Positions 1 through 6,572 of a DNA stretch of 15,391 nt are shown in pieces. The position numbers and the translations under genes are program-made. The first letter of the stretch is position 1, and each line of letters begins with the position of its first letter. Origin of the DNA: Pleurotus ostreatus/Saccharomyces cerevisiae fusant (Eukaryota > Opisthokonta); the NCBI GenBank assembly GCA_024196135.1, contig JAMQCK010000812.1, positions 1-15,391 on the forward strand, given 5' to 3'. The notes below the pieces were generated by a model. It ran no database searches, was not told the DNA's origin, and saw only the letters and a list, made by a program, of their open reading frames with translations.

Positions 1-59
1 GCCCGCGATAGCGCGTCCGCTACTGATGTTAAGTTGATTTTACCAGCGCGCTACCTTCC

Positions 60-560
60 CCTCACGTCGTTCAAGTCCCCCTTTCTTCCTTATACTCCAC
101 CCCCGCCACCTCTCCCTTACGCACTCCTCTCGCTCATACCCCCTCCCCCTTTCGCCTTCTTACCCCCTCCCCCTCGCCCACGTCCCCCATCCCCCTCCCC
201 TTCGTTCAAGTCCCCCCTCCCCCTCCCTTTTTCCCCCACCCCCCCTTCACACGAAGCAACAGCAAAGGGTTTATATTCCGAAGCGCTCTACACTTAGCTA
301 CCTACCTACTCGTCCTACTTGTCCTACCTACTCGTCTACTCCCCCCTTCTCCCAATCTACCCACCTACTCCCCCCTTCTCCCTATCTACCCACCTACTTT
401 CCCCTTCTCCCTATCTACCCACCTACTCCCCCCTTCCCTCGCCCTCGCCTTTTTTGAACCCCCCACCGTCATCCCTTAACTCGACCACCCTTCCTTCTCC
501 TCCTTCCTCCCCCCCCCCCCTTCCTTCTCCTCCCTCCCCCACCCCTCGACTCGACCCCCT
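60..560. repeat. C/T-rich low-complexity tract with a 29-bp tandem repeat
   Basis: The plus strand is almost pure pyrimidine over about 500 bp, with many runs of C. Inside it, 336-440 is a clear tandem repeat with a 29-bp unit (starts at 336, 365 and 394, then a partial unit at 423). Each unit begins CTACT, runs through C/T and ends ATCTACCCAC. Just before it, 301-335 is made of shorter CCTACCTACTCGT-type repeats. Open frames here encode only Pro/Ser/Leu low complexity and are not taken as genes. Confidence 0.85.
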
Positions 561-579
561 CATCCGCCGACCCGGCGCG

Positions 580-765
580 CTTGCGAAGCTGATATGCGGC
601 GCCTTGCGAAGTTGGTATACGGCGGGAGGACGCCGACATTGCCGCGGGGGGTGTCGATATGCGGCGGGAGGGCGCCGACATTGCCGACGTGGGGGCCCCT
701 CTTGCGAAGTTGATATGCGGCGGGAGGGTCCTCTTGCGAAGTTGATATGCCGCGGGAGGGAGGCG
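580..765. repeat. Tandem repeat family with the core CTTGCGAAGTTGATATGCGG
   Basis: The core occurs at 580, 603, 701 and 733 with small changes, at uneven spacing (23, 98 and 32 bp). Between the second and third copies, a 42-bp-spaced pair of GGCGGGAGG-CGCCGACATTGCC blocks (621 and 663) is inserted. The pattern is a degenerate nested minisatellite. No coding role is supported. Confidence 0.7.
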
Positions 766-820
766 ATGAGGGGGGAGGGCGTCGATGAGGGGGGATCCGT
801 TGTCGGCAGGCGGCGGGGGT

Positions 821-1015
821 GGTCCTGCGTGTCGAGGGGGAGGTATTGCGCGTCGAGGGGGTGGTCTTGCAGTCTTGCACGTCGAGGGGGCGGTCGTGCG
901 CGTCGCGAGGGCGAGGGGAGGGGGGTGCGGGCGACGTCGAGGGAGGTGTGGGAGATGTCCGGGAAGGGCGGGCGACGTCGAGAGGGTGCGGGCGACGTCG
1001 AGGGTGCTTCTCGCG
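821..1015. repeat. G-rich minisatellite with the GTCGAGGGGG core
   Basis: Units of 21 bp start at 821 and 842, a 29-bp version starts at 863 and a partial unit at 892; all share TGCGYGTCGAGGGGG. From about 915 the pattern changes to repeats of GCGGGCGACGTCGAGGG. Guanine runs dominate the plus strand, the reverse of the C-rich tract before it. Open frames on either strand are by-products of the repeat. Confidence 0.7.
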
Positions 1016-1073
1016 GCGTCGACGGCGCGTTCACAGCTTGTAAAAGACCCAAGCGCCATATACACAGAGCCCA

Positions 1074-1123
1074 TGTAACCATTGATACATAGACGCTATG
1101 TAACAGCTGATACATAGACACTA
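1074..1123. repeat. Direct duplication of a 25-bp AT-richer unit
   Basis: Two adjacent 25-bp copies, 1074-1098 and 1099-1123, share TGTAAC, TGATACATAGAC and a final CTA, differing at a few positions. It is a short AT-rich island between two G-rich repeats. No function is visible. Confidence 0.75.
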
Positions 1124-1202
1124 TAAAACAAGTACAACACGTACACGACCTGCGAAACCAAGTCAGCAAAACGGGACGAGGGGCGCGGGGGGTGGGGCTT
1201 AC

Positions 1203-1290
1203 TGGACTACAAGGGGTCTTGCGGGACTACGAGGGGTCTTGCAGGACCATGAGGGGTCTTGCGGGACTACGAGGGGTCTTGCGGGACTAT
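1203..1290. repeat. 20-bp tandem repeat (GGGACTACGAGGGGTCTTGC)
   Basis: Four full 20-bp units start at 1203, 1223, 1243 and 1263, followed by a partial fifth at 1283. Units differ at only one to three positions. The array ends just beyond the 3' end of the minus-strand locus that stops near 1335. Confidence 0.9.
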
Positions 1291-1334
1291 GCACGACGCG
1301 CGATCACTCTTCGCTGGCGTCCTTCGCCTTCCCT

Positions 1335-2830
1335 TCACCGACACTCTTTCCCCTTCGGCGAGGCCGGCGCGAGGGGCGATGTCGACGTCTGAATCTAACG
1401 AGAAGGTCAGTCAATCAGTAGAAGGAGATAAAAGATCAGGGCTTACCTTCAACGTGGTCGATCGATAGTCCACCCCGCGCGAGAGGAGCACGCCCTCGGC
1501 ACGCGAGCAGGACGCATTCAAACGCGAGGCGTGCGGTCTACGTGGCAACGAGTCAGCAACAGAGGCGAAGACGGACAGGAAAGCGCACCTATACAACCAA
1601 TATTCTGCCGACATCGCCCACGACAATGGCAAGCCCGACGATGGCAAGCGCTCGCCTAGCTCGTCGACGACGTCTTGCCTAGCCGTCGTCTCCGACGTGC
1701 TCTCTCGTCGTCGCCGACGAGCTGTCTCTCCGTGTGCGACGCACCCTACTCGAAGGGGTCAGCAAGAAGTCAATAGAAATGTAATAAGGGACGTACCATC
1801 GACACTCAATGAGCGCGGCTACGCAGAGGGCGAGAGCGACGATGAGCGCGGCGTCGAGCTCGTCGAGTAGGACGACGTCAAAGGCGTCGGCTACGTCGTC
1901 GAGGGGGTTTCCTATAGTCTAACTTGAGGAGTCAGCGAAGGGTTAATGATTCGTAATAAGGGACGTACCACCGATGTTGGATGCGCGCGATAGCAAGGGG
2001 GCGAGGGGGCTATCGAGGGCGTTGAGGGCGTCGAGTTGAGTGACGTCGGAAGCGTCGGAAGCGTCGTCGAGAAGATGGTCATTGAGGGGAATGGTGGCGG
2101 CGGCGTGATTGGGGACGACGGCGGGCGGCGGGAAGGGTGTAGAGCGCACTCGGGAACGTTGAAGGGCGGCGCGCGAACGTCGGTGTCGAAACACAGGAGG
2201 GCGGGGGACGACGTCGACGTGAGGGGGGCCGTATCGCCGACGTTGAGAACAGTCCTCGCATCGATTTTGCATGCGCCTGCAGGGTCAGAGACGATGGTGG
2301 GCCTGGGAGATGGACGCCTAATGTGCAGAAGTCAGTAAAGCCAACGAAGGCGACGTCGAGGACGCACCTGACGATGACGAGCATCCCGTCGACCAGCCGA
2401 AATGAGTGGGAATGGGCTCAGCAAGGGCATGGCCAGCGAAGGCGGTGAGCGACGGCCACGGGAGGGGGTGGTCTGGATGTCGTCTGGGGTGCCCAGTGCT
2501 GTCCTCGTCGTCGTTGTCGTCGTCGACGTCGAAGGCCGGCATCTGCATGGGAGAAAGTCAGAAAAGGAAACATAGAGGTTCGCAGCACGCACCTTATATC
2601 CCTAAATTCGACGTCGCGCACGCTGCTGGCTGCTCAGCAAAAGAGCTGGATCTGAAAGAGCTGATAAGCGAAGCGTCTACACATGCGAAGTGATAGAATA
2701 GGGCTTACCAATGTTATTGCCAGGCGGGTCGGCAGGAGCGTGGGCCTGTAAGGATGGTCAGCGAGAAGCACGAAGTCAAAGAGAAGCAGCGCGACTTACC
2801 CTGCAGTGACCTCGGCGACGACAACATAGC
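1335..2830 (-). other. Intron-dense minus-strand locus (exon-intron array)
   Basis: Reading the minus strand, at least eight short intron-like segments follow one another. Most are 50-57 nt, with GTACGT, GTAAGC or GTGCGT donors, a CTGAC branch-like site and a TAG or CAG acceptor. Predicted introns are 1395-1446, 1538-1588, 1746-1796, 1912-1968 and 2277-2367 (or a shorter form with an acceptor near 2319), with three more between about 2543 and 2800. Two of them (1746-1796 and 1912-1968) share nearly the same first 15 nt, GTACGTCCCTTATTA, so they are related by duplication. Exons are open, but their best frames do not all join: 1797-1911 and 1589-1745 are each open in frames one base apart. The locus may be a decayed gene, an alternatively spliced gene or a spliced non-coding RNA. 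The last exon block (1447-1537 and 1335-1394) joins in frame from an ATG at 1614 to a TGA at 1335, giving 58 aa. Confidence 0.5.
1891..2542 (-). CDS. Hypothetical Pro/Ser/Thr-rich protein, spliced model (167 aa)
   Basis: Proposed exons on the minus strand are 2542-2368, 2276-1969 and 1911-1891, which keep one frame from ATG (2542) to TAG (1891). The protein starts MPAFDVDDDNDDED, a short acidic stretch, and continues into a Pro/Ser/Thr-rich region containing CFDTDVRAPPFNVPE and a long PSSPITPPPFPS-like tail. No known domain, signal peptide or membrane segment is seen. An alternative that uses ATG at 2272 and the same 1912-1968 intron gives 161 aa, ending at 1679 and containing DDVADAFDVVLLDELDAAL. 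The two models use different frames over the same DNA, so at most one is likely right. The ATG at 2542 lies directly after a TGCAG acceptor, so upstream exons may be leader or coding. Confidence 0.3.
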
Positions 2831-2941
2831 CGGCCGATGACCAAGCGAAGCCGATGGCGAGGGGGAGAGCGGAGGGAGGCGATGTGGGGGGGGGAGGGAA
2901 GAACGCTCGGTTCTGCCTTCAACCTTCCCCTCCCCTCGGCC

Positions 2942-2947
2942 TATATA
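2942..2947 (-). promoter_or_regulatory. TATA box for the minus-strand locus
   Basis: The minus strand reads GGTATATAGG here. It lies about 115 bp upstream of the first ATG (near 2830) of the intron-dense locus and is followed by a pyrimidine-rich leader, as in many fungal core promoters. Only position and motif support it. Confidence 0.4.
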
Positions 2948-2989
2948 CCTGCGCCCGCGTCCATTAGCCTTCCCAACCGCAGCAGTCGC

Positions 2990-4190
2990 GTGCGTGCGCG
3001 GAGGCGACGCGCCCCCGAACACGAACCGCGCGTCGAGATAGACTTACGAAAGCGCGGAAGATTGCCCGCGTAGAGAATTTGGCGCGCGCGGCATTGTGCA
3101 GCGCGTGTCGTCTGCGGGGTGCGTGTATGTGCGATAGACACGAAGGTTCCGTCGAAAGAAAGTCGGAAATAATGAGTGCCGGGCGCGGATCGAGGGTGGA
3201 AGGGGGCTGTTGGTGGGATATCTCCGCGGCGCGTCGACGCGTTCTCCATGTTCTCGACGCGTTCGCCGGCTGTATGACCGCAGTAGACTGTTCTAAATAG
3301 AATGTTGAAGCGCTTGATGACGGGCGGCAAGAGCGGAGGGCGCCAAAAGTCGGGGGTAGAAATTTCGACGTGGCGGTTTGGGAAGACGCGTGCCCTTCCC
3401 GTTTGGGAAGGCATTGAGAGCCGGAAAGGCAGCGCGCTGCCGCGCGCGCCTCGAGCAGCACCGCGGTGTTGCGCTGGCGGCGCAAAAGTTCGAGAATAAC
3501 ATTCAGTATGTTTCTGACATACCGTGCGTGAATTCTGGTGCGTCGGGGAGCTCGGGGATGGGTAGAATTCGCCTATGAGCGCGGAAAGCGTGTGGGAGGG
3601 CGCGAGGGCAGCGCCATCTTCCAGCCTTCGAGGGCGCGTTTCAGCATTACGTGTAGGCTGACAGCAGCCGACCCGAACTGCGGAATGACAGCAGAAACGG
3701 GCGAGGATTGAGTGGAAGATGCGTACTTTTCAGGAGGTTCGTCTTGCAAGTGTGGGATTGCGAGCTACGCGTGCATTCTTCGGCCGGCGCAACGTCATCC
3801 GCGTGCTCGGTACGTCCGACGGAATCGCTGCCTGAAAATGGGTGCCGTCAGCTGGAAGATTGGGATCGGGGGGAGGCTGGGAAGGGGGCGGATGAGCGCG
3901 GTGCATAACATGGCGTACAGAGGTCTTGGGCGCACCGTACTTCCTCGACAACATGCGGAGGTATAGGAGATCATGGGCGTGTACTTTGGCGCCGGCGCGA
4001 AGCTCATGCGACGACGCTATAGGCGGACGAAGAACGACGCCACATATTCAAAACGCCCTTTGTTGCGCTATAGCACTCGAGCGAGGGCGCGGAGGGCAGG
4101 GTTTGGTATACAAAACCTGTTCAGAATGATATTTCGCATCGAATTTGGTCGGTGAATATTTTTTGGGGGAGGTGCGCAGAAAGGAGGGAA
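2990..4190. other. No recognisable gene
   Basis: Several overlapping open frames of 60-170 codons exist on both strands (the longest on the minus strand ends near 2941-2964). They are Arg/Ala/Ser-rich, overlap in different frames and show no domain, so they look like GC-driven chance frames. ACGCGT hexamers occur near 3236, 3256 and 3387, and a TTTTGGCGC-like site lies near 3340 on the minus strand. They are noted only because they cluster. Confidence 0.4.
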
Positions 4191-4191
4191 A

Positions 4192-4226
4192 GAGGTCGAG
4201 CTGCACATGCAAACCTCCTCGACCTC
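4192..4226. repeat. Hairpin: 9-bp inverted repeat
   Basis: GAGGTCGAG (4192-4200) and CTCGACCTC (4218-4226) are perfect inverted copies with a 17-nt loop. It lies about 40 bp before a longer hairpin at 4268-4329. Confidence 0.6.
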
Positions 4227-4267
4227 CCAGAACGATAAGCAAAAACGCTGATCTCGCCCATCGCAAA

Positions 4268-4329
4268 ACCGGCGATGGGTTCAGGCCTCATAGGCGAGTG
4301 CCCCGAGCCTACTGAAACCCATCGCTGGT
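4268..4329. repeat. Hairpin: imperfect 17/18-bp inverted repeat
   Basis: ACCGGCGATGGGTTCAG (4268-4284) pairs with CTGAAACCCATCGCTGGT (4312-4329), with one wobble-type difference and one bulged base. Inside the loop, TAGGC (4291-4295) pairs with GCCTA (4307-4311), extending the stem. The right arm also forms the last codons of a minus-strand open frame that stops at 4309. Confidence 0.7.
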
Positions 4330-4581
4330 GCTGGGATCGCGGCGGAGGTCGTCCGAGATGCTGGCGATCGCGCCGCCATTGTTTTTGAGGTATATCAGCT
4401 CGCCGAGTGAAGCCCCCGGCGCCGGACGTTCAGGATCGGTGTTGTCGACGTGTGCGAGCATTTTGGCGTTGATTCCGAGGCGGCGGACGGACGCGATGGG
4501 TGGGAGTCGAGGACAAGACGCAGAACGCGGCCGCACGGACTCGACGGGCCGTCCTCCGGTCCCTGATTGGCGGCGCCACAA
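4309..4581 (-). CDS. Unrecognised open frame, possible C-terminal exon
   Basis: An open frame of about 90 codons ends at TAG (4309-4311). The first in-frame ATG is at 4461, giving 50 aa, and the frame upstream has no ATG, so it would be either a short protein or the last exon of a longer gene. The C-terminal part (containing SLGELIYLKNNGGAIASI, then SDDLRRDPSTSDG) is less biased in composition than the chance frames nearby. No family is recognised. The right arm of the 4268-4329 hairpin encodes the last six residues. It could still be a chance frame. Confidence 0.25.
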   Translation of the reverse strand: MWRRQSGTGGRPVESVRPRSASCPRLPPIASVRRLGINAKMLAHVDNTDPERPAPGASLGELIYLKNNGGAIASISDDLRRDPSTSDGFQ

Positions 4582-4599
4582 ACTCCGTCCGTCTTGTCC

Positions 4600-5010
4600 G
4601 CGACCGTCATCAGCGACTGGCGACGCCCTCCCTCTATCCTCTACGTCCTGAATCGAGAGCTGAGTACTCCTCGGACGCTTTTACCACCCTCAGAATGTGG
4701 ATAGCAAGCCATCTTGTGCCCATTCTGACCTCGCGCGCGCTCTCACCTCAACGATGACACAAGCGACGGAAGGCGACGGAGGTTAGGGAATAAGCGTCAA
4801 TGCCGTCCCTTCCGTCATTACGACTCCGTCGGAGCTCTAGCTCTGTGCCTTACTAACACGCGGGGCAGGCTATTGATCCCAATTAGGAAGGCTTTTGCTT
4901 CTGTTGTCGTCCGGGCGCCGCGCGTGTTTTTCCGCCAGTAGGCAATCCTCGCGGGCCGCGCGCGGTCGTACCACACATGTCAAGGTGCGCACCAGGTGTC
5001 TCTCGTGTCT
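4600..5010. other. No gene seen
   Basis: There are no convincing open frames, repeats or RNA genes. One short inverted pair, ACGGAAGG with CCTTCCGT (about 4768 and 4808), is the only structure noted. Confidence 0.4.
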
Positions 5011-5220
5011 CTAGCTCTGCACGTGTGCTTGCTCGCCGCGAAATTCAACGTACACGTGCAAGTTCATTGGGACTTCGTAGGGCCGTATGCTTTCGTGCGC
5101 CGAAATATCCGGACGGCGCCTTTTGACTATGAGGGAAATACCCTCTAGGGGGTTGTCCCGCGGACATGTTCGGCGCGACATGAGGCGATCTTGAGCCCCA
5201 AATTGGTGAGTCAAGCTCAT
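5011..5220 (-). CDS. Small open frame, 69 aa, strand uncertain
   Basis: The minus strand has ATG at 5218-5220 and TAG at 5011, with a mixed-composition product (for example PMNLHVYVEFRGEQ). The plus strand is also open in the codon-aligned antisense frame over nearly all of this stretch and reads a plausible peptide (LAAKFNVHVQVHWDFVGPYA), broken by one TAG near 5142. A good plus-strand intron signal (GTGAGT at 5206, GCTGAC, then TAAG at 5244 or GCAG at 5248) follows. Either strand may be the real one, or neither. No family is recognised. Confidence 0.2.
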   Translation of the reverse strand: MSLTHQFGAQDRLMSRRTCPRDNPLEGISLIVKRRRPDISAHESIRPYEVPMNLHVYVEFRGEQAHVQS

Positions 5221-5243
5221 CTCCCTTTTGCTGACTATTCTAA

Positions 5244-5816
5244 GGCAGCGCGCGACAGCTTCCCTCGTGCTATCCGGGCCCCCCTAGACTGGAGGCGACG
5301 CCGAGCATCCTGAAATCCGCCGAGCAGGCCGCGCGAGGAGCCACGTTGCATGACGGTGAGCTGTATACTCGCGCGGAGATACAAATCTTCCATCAGACTT
5401 ACCTCAATTACGAGAAGCTTAATGCGCCGATGCGCGGGCTCTCCCGACTGTGGCGCGGGAATGAAAATTTTATCCTACTCGGTTGCAGCGGCCGCCTTGA
5501 CGCCGCCCACATATACCGGTGCGTGCGAGTTTCACTCCTACCCTCCCCCTCATATCTCCCCCCGACTCTCATCGCGTCCGCCGCCCTTCACCGTCGCCTT
5601 CGACCCCGCGGTGCCGACATGTCAGTGCGCGCTCTCCCGCTCATGTCGCGTCCGACGGCTGAACAAGCCCGCCGCCATCAGCAAGCTCACTCTCGCCCGC
5701 CACGTCACCGACCTCTCGAGGACGCGTCAGACAAGCCCGACCTCGCCTTCGACACCTCTCCCAACGACGAGCTTGCCATATTGGTGGGTGGAAGGGTCGG
5801 TGGAGGGTTAGCTTGA
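5244..5816 (+). CDS. Long open frame (about 190 codons), unrecognised
   Basis: The frame is stop-free from 5244 to TGA at 5814-5816. The first part (for example GELYTRAEIQIFHQTYLNYE at about 5356-5415) has a balanced, protein-like composition. The later part becomes Pro/Arg-rich, with an in-frame ATG at 5619 that would give a 65-aa product. A CATATAC element near 5511 could serve as a TATA box for that ATG. A plus-strand acceptor at 5244 or 5248 would let an upstream exon join. The minus strand is also open over 5235-5475, with a GTAAGT donor and a CAG acceptor, so the strand is not settled. Confidence 0.25.
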   Translation, partial: GSARQLPSCYPGPPRLEATPSILKSAEQAARGATLHDGELYTRAEIQIFHQTYLNYEKLNAPMRGLSRLWRGNENFILLGCSGRLDAAHIYRCVRVSLLPSPSYLPPTLIASAALHRRLRPRGADMSVRALPLMSRPTAEQARRHQQAHSRPPRHRPLEDASDKPDLAFDTSPNDELAILVGGRVGGGLA

Positions 5817-5851
5817 CGAGCGGCGCCCGCCATCGCCGGGTCTTGTCGCGG

Positions 5852-5902
5852 GTACGTCGTCAATTCTGACGAGTATTTTGCCCATTTCTGACGCGTTTTC
5901 AG
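5852..5902 (+). other. Predicted 51-nt intron
   Basis: It begins GTACGTCGTC, contains TTCTGAC twice and ends TTTTCAG. Size, donor and branch signal match the other introns of this locus. The exon before it has no frame open through to the donor, so what it joins is unclear. Confidence 0.5.
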
Positions 5903-5999
5903 GCGATTTCCGACGCGTCCACCTGTGCCAAAAAATCGCATTTTGACGCGAAATGCGCCGAGGTCCGCGCGGGAATTCCTCGTCGAAGGCCGCGACACA

Positions 6000-6022
6000 G
6001 GGAGAGGGGGGAGGGGGGAGGG
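6000..6022 (+). other. G-quadruplex-type motif
   Basis: Four or more runs of at least three G separated by A or AGA lie immediately before the first unit's hairpin stem (6024). Units two and three have shorter G-rich runs in the same place. Confidence 0.5.
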
Positions 6023-6023
6023 A

Positions 6024-6042
6024 GGCGGCGCGGAGCGCCGCC
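6024..6042 (+). other. Hairpin of unit 1 (8-bp stem, GGA loop)
   Basis: GGCGGCGC (6024-6031), loop GGA, GCGCCGCC (6035-6042). The stem is perfect. Confidence 0.75.
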
Positions 6043-6225
6043 GGTGACGCGGACGACGCGCAAGGTGCGTCCTCGACTCATCACCTTTGACTGCTTTCCT
6101 GACGATTTCCTAGGCATCTTCTGGCGCTTCTTCAAGCCAGAATTTCCGCAAATCGACGTCGATTGCGCCGAGGCCCGCGCCTTAGGTTCTAGCTGGACGT
6201 CGCGGTGGGCGAGGGTGGGGGAGGG

Positions 6226-6244
6226 GGCGGCGCGAAGCGCCGCC
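6226..6244 (+). other. Hairpin of unit 2 (same stem, GAA loop)
   Basis: GGCGGCGC (6226-6233), loop GAA, GCGCCGCC (6237-6244). The stem is identical to unit 1 and the loop differs. Confidence 0.75.
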
Positions 6245-6426
6245 GTAGGTGTCGACATCTCCCGAGGTGCGTTGTAGATGTTGCTCGTCCGCGTCTTTTT
6301 TGACCGTTTTCCAGCGATTTCCAGGCGCATCACAAGCCCGAAAATGTCGCAAATTGACGTGGATTGCTCGAAGGCCCGCGCCTCAAGTTCTAGATGATCG
6401 ATGCGACCTTCGCGGAGGGGGGAGGG

Positions 6427-6445
6427 GGTGGCGCGCGGCGCCGCC
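6427..6445 (+). other. Hairpin of unit 3 (one wobble, GCG loop)
   Basis: GGTGGCGC (6427-6434), loop GCG, GCGCCGCC (6438-6445). The single stem change (C to T at 6429) leaves a U-G wobble in RNA, so pairing is kept. Confidence 0.7.
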
Positions 6446-6572
6446 CGAGCCGCCGACATCACCCCCACCGCCCCCAGTGCTACTGCGATGCCACAGTACG
6501 TCCCCCTTCCCCCCTCCCCCCTTTTTCATTTTCCCGCGTCCGTGTCTCCGCGTCGTCCTCTTATCCTCGCTT

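Larger units (their letters stand above)
5903..6450 (+). repeat. Tandem array of three ~201-bp units, each with a GC hairpin and intron-like segment
   Basis: Three units start with related blocks at 5903 (GCGATTTCC), 6114 (GCATCTTCT) and 6315 (CGATTTCC). They share a core like CGCAAATYGACGTSGATTGC and then CGAGGCCCGCGCC. Each continues through a G-rich run into a hairpin. Hairpin centres lie at 6033, 6235 and 6436, so the period is 202 and 201 bp. Intron-like segments 6065-6113 (GTGCGT...CTGACGATTTCCTAG) and 6267-6314 (GTGCGT...TTTTCCAG) separate the units. The exon-like parts 5903-6064 and 6114-6266 are 162 and 153 nt, both multiples of three. However, the frames that look alike between units do not join without stops, so coding is doubtful here. 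Confidence 0.75.

Noticed and set aside
423..1169. Long minus-strand open frames of 200-248 codons
   Set aside because: They translate minisatellites into Arg/Pro/Ser low complexity and overlap in several frames.
3070..3400. Cluster of ACGCGT (MCB) and TTTTGGCGC (E2F-like) sites
   Set aside because: ACGCGT also occurs in many other places in this GC-rich window (for example near 5720, 5890, 9020, 11030, 13530), and no cell-cycle gene flanks the cluster.
2941..3485. Overlapping minus-strand open frames of 157 and 173 codons
   Set aside because: Two frames of the same DNA, both Arg/Ser-rich, with no domain or good start context.
4785..4792. TTAGGG hexamer as a sign of a telomere
   Set aside because: A single copy without any tandem repetition.
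5899..6468. Minus-strand open frame of 189 codons
   Set aside because: It is the antisense of the hairpin array and crosses both intron-like segments; its length reflects the repeat and GC content.
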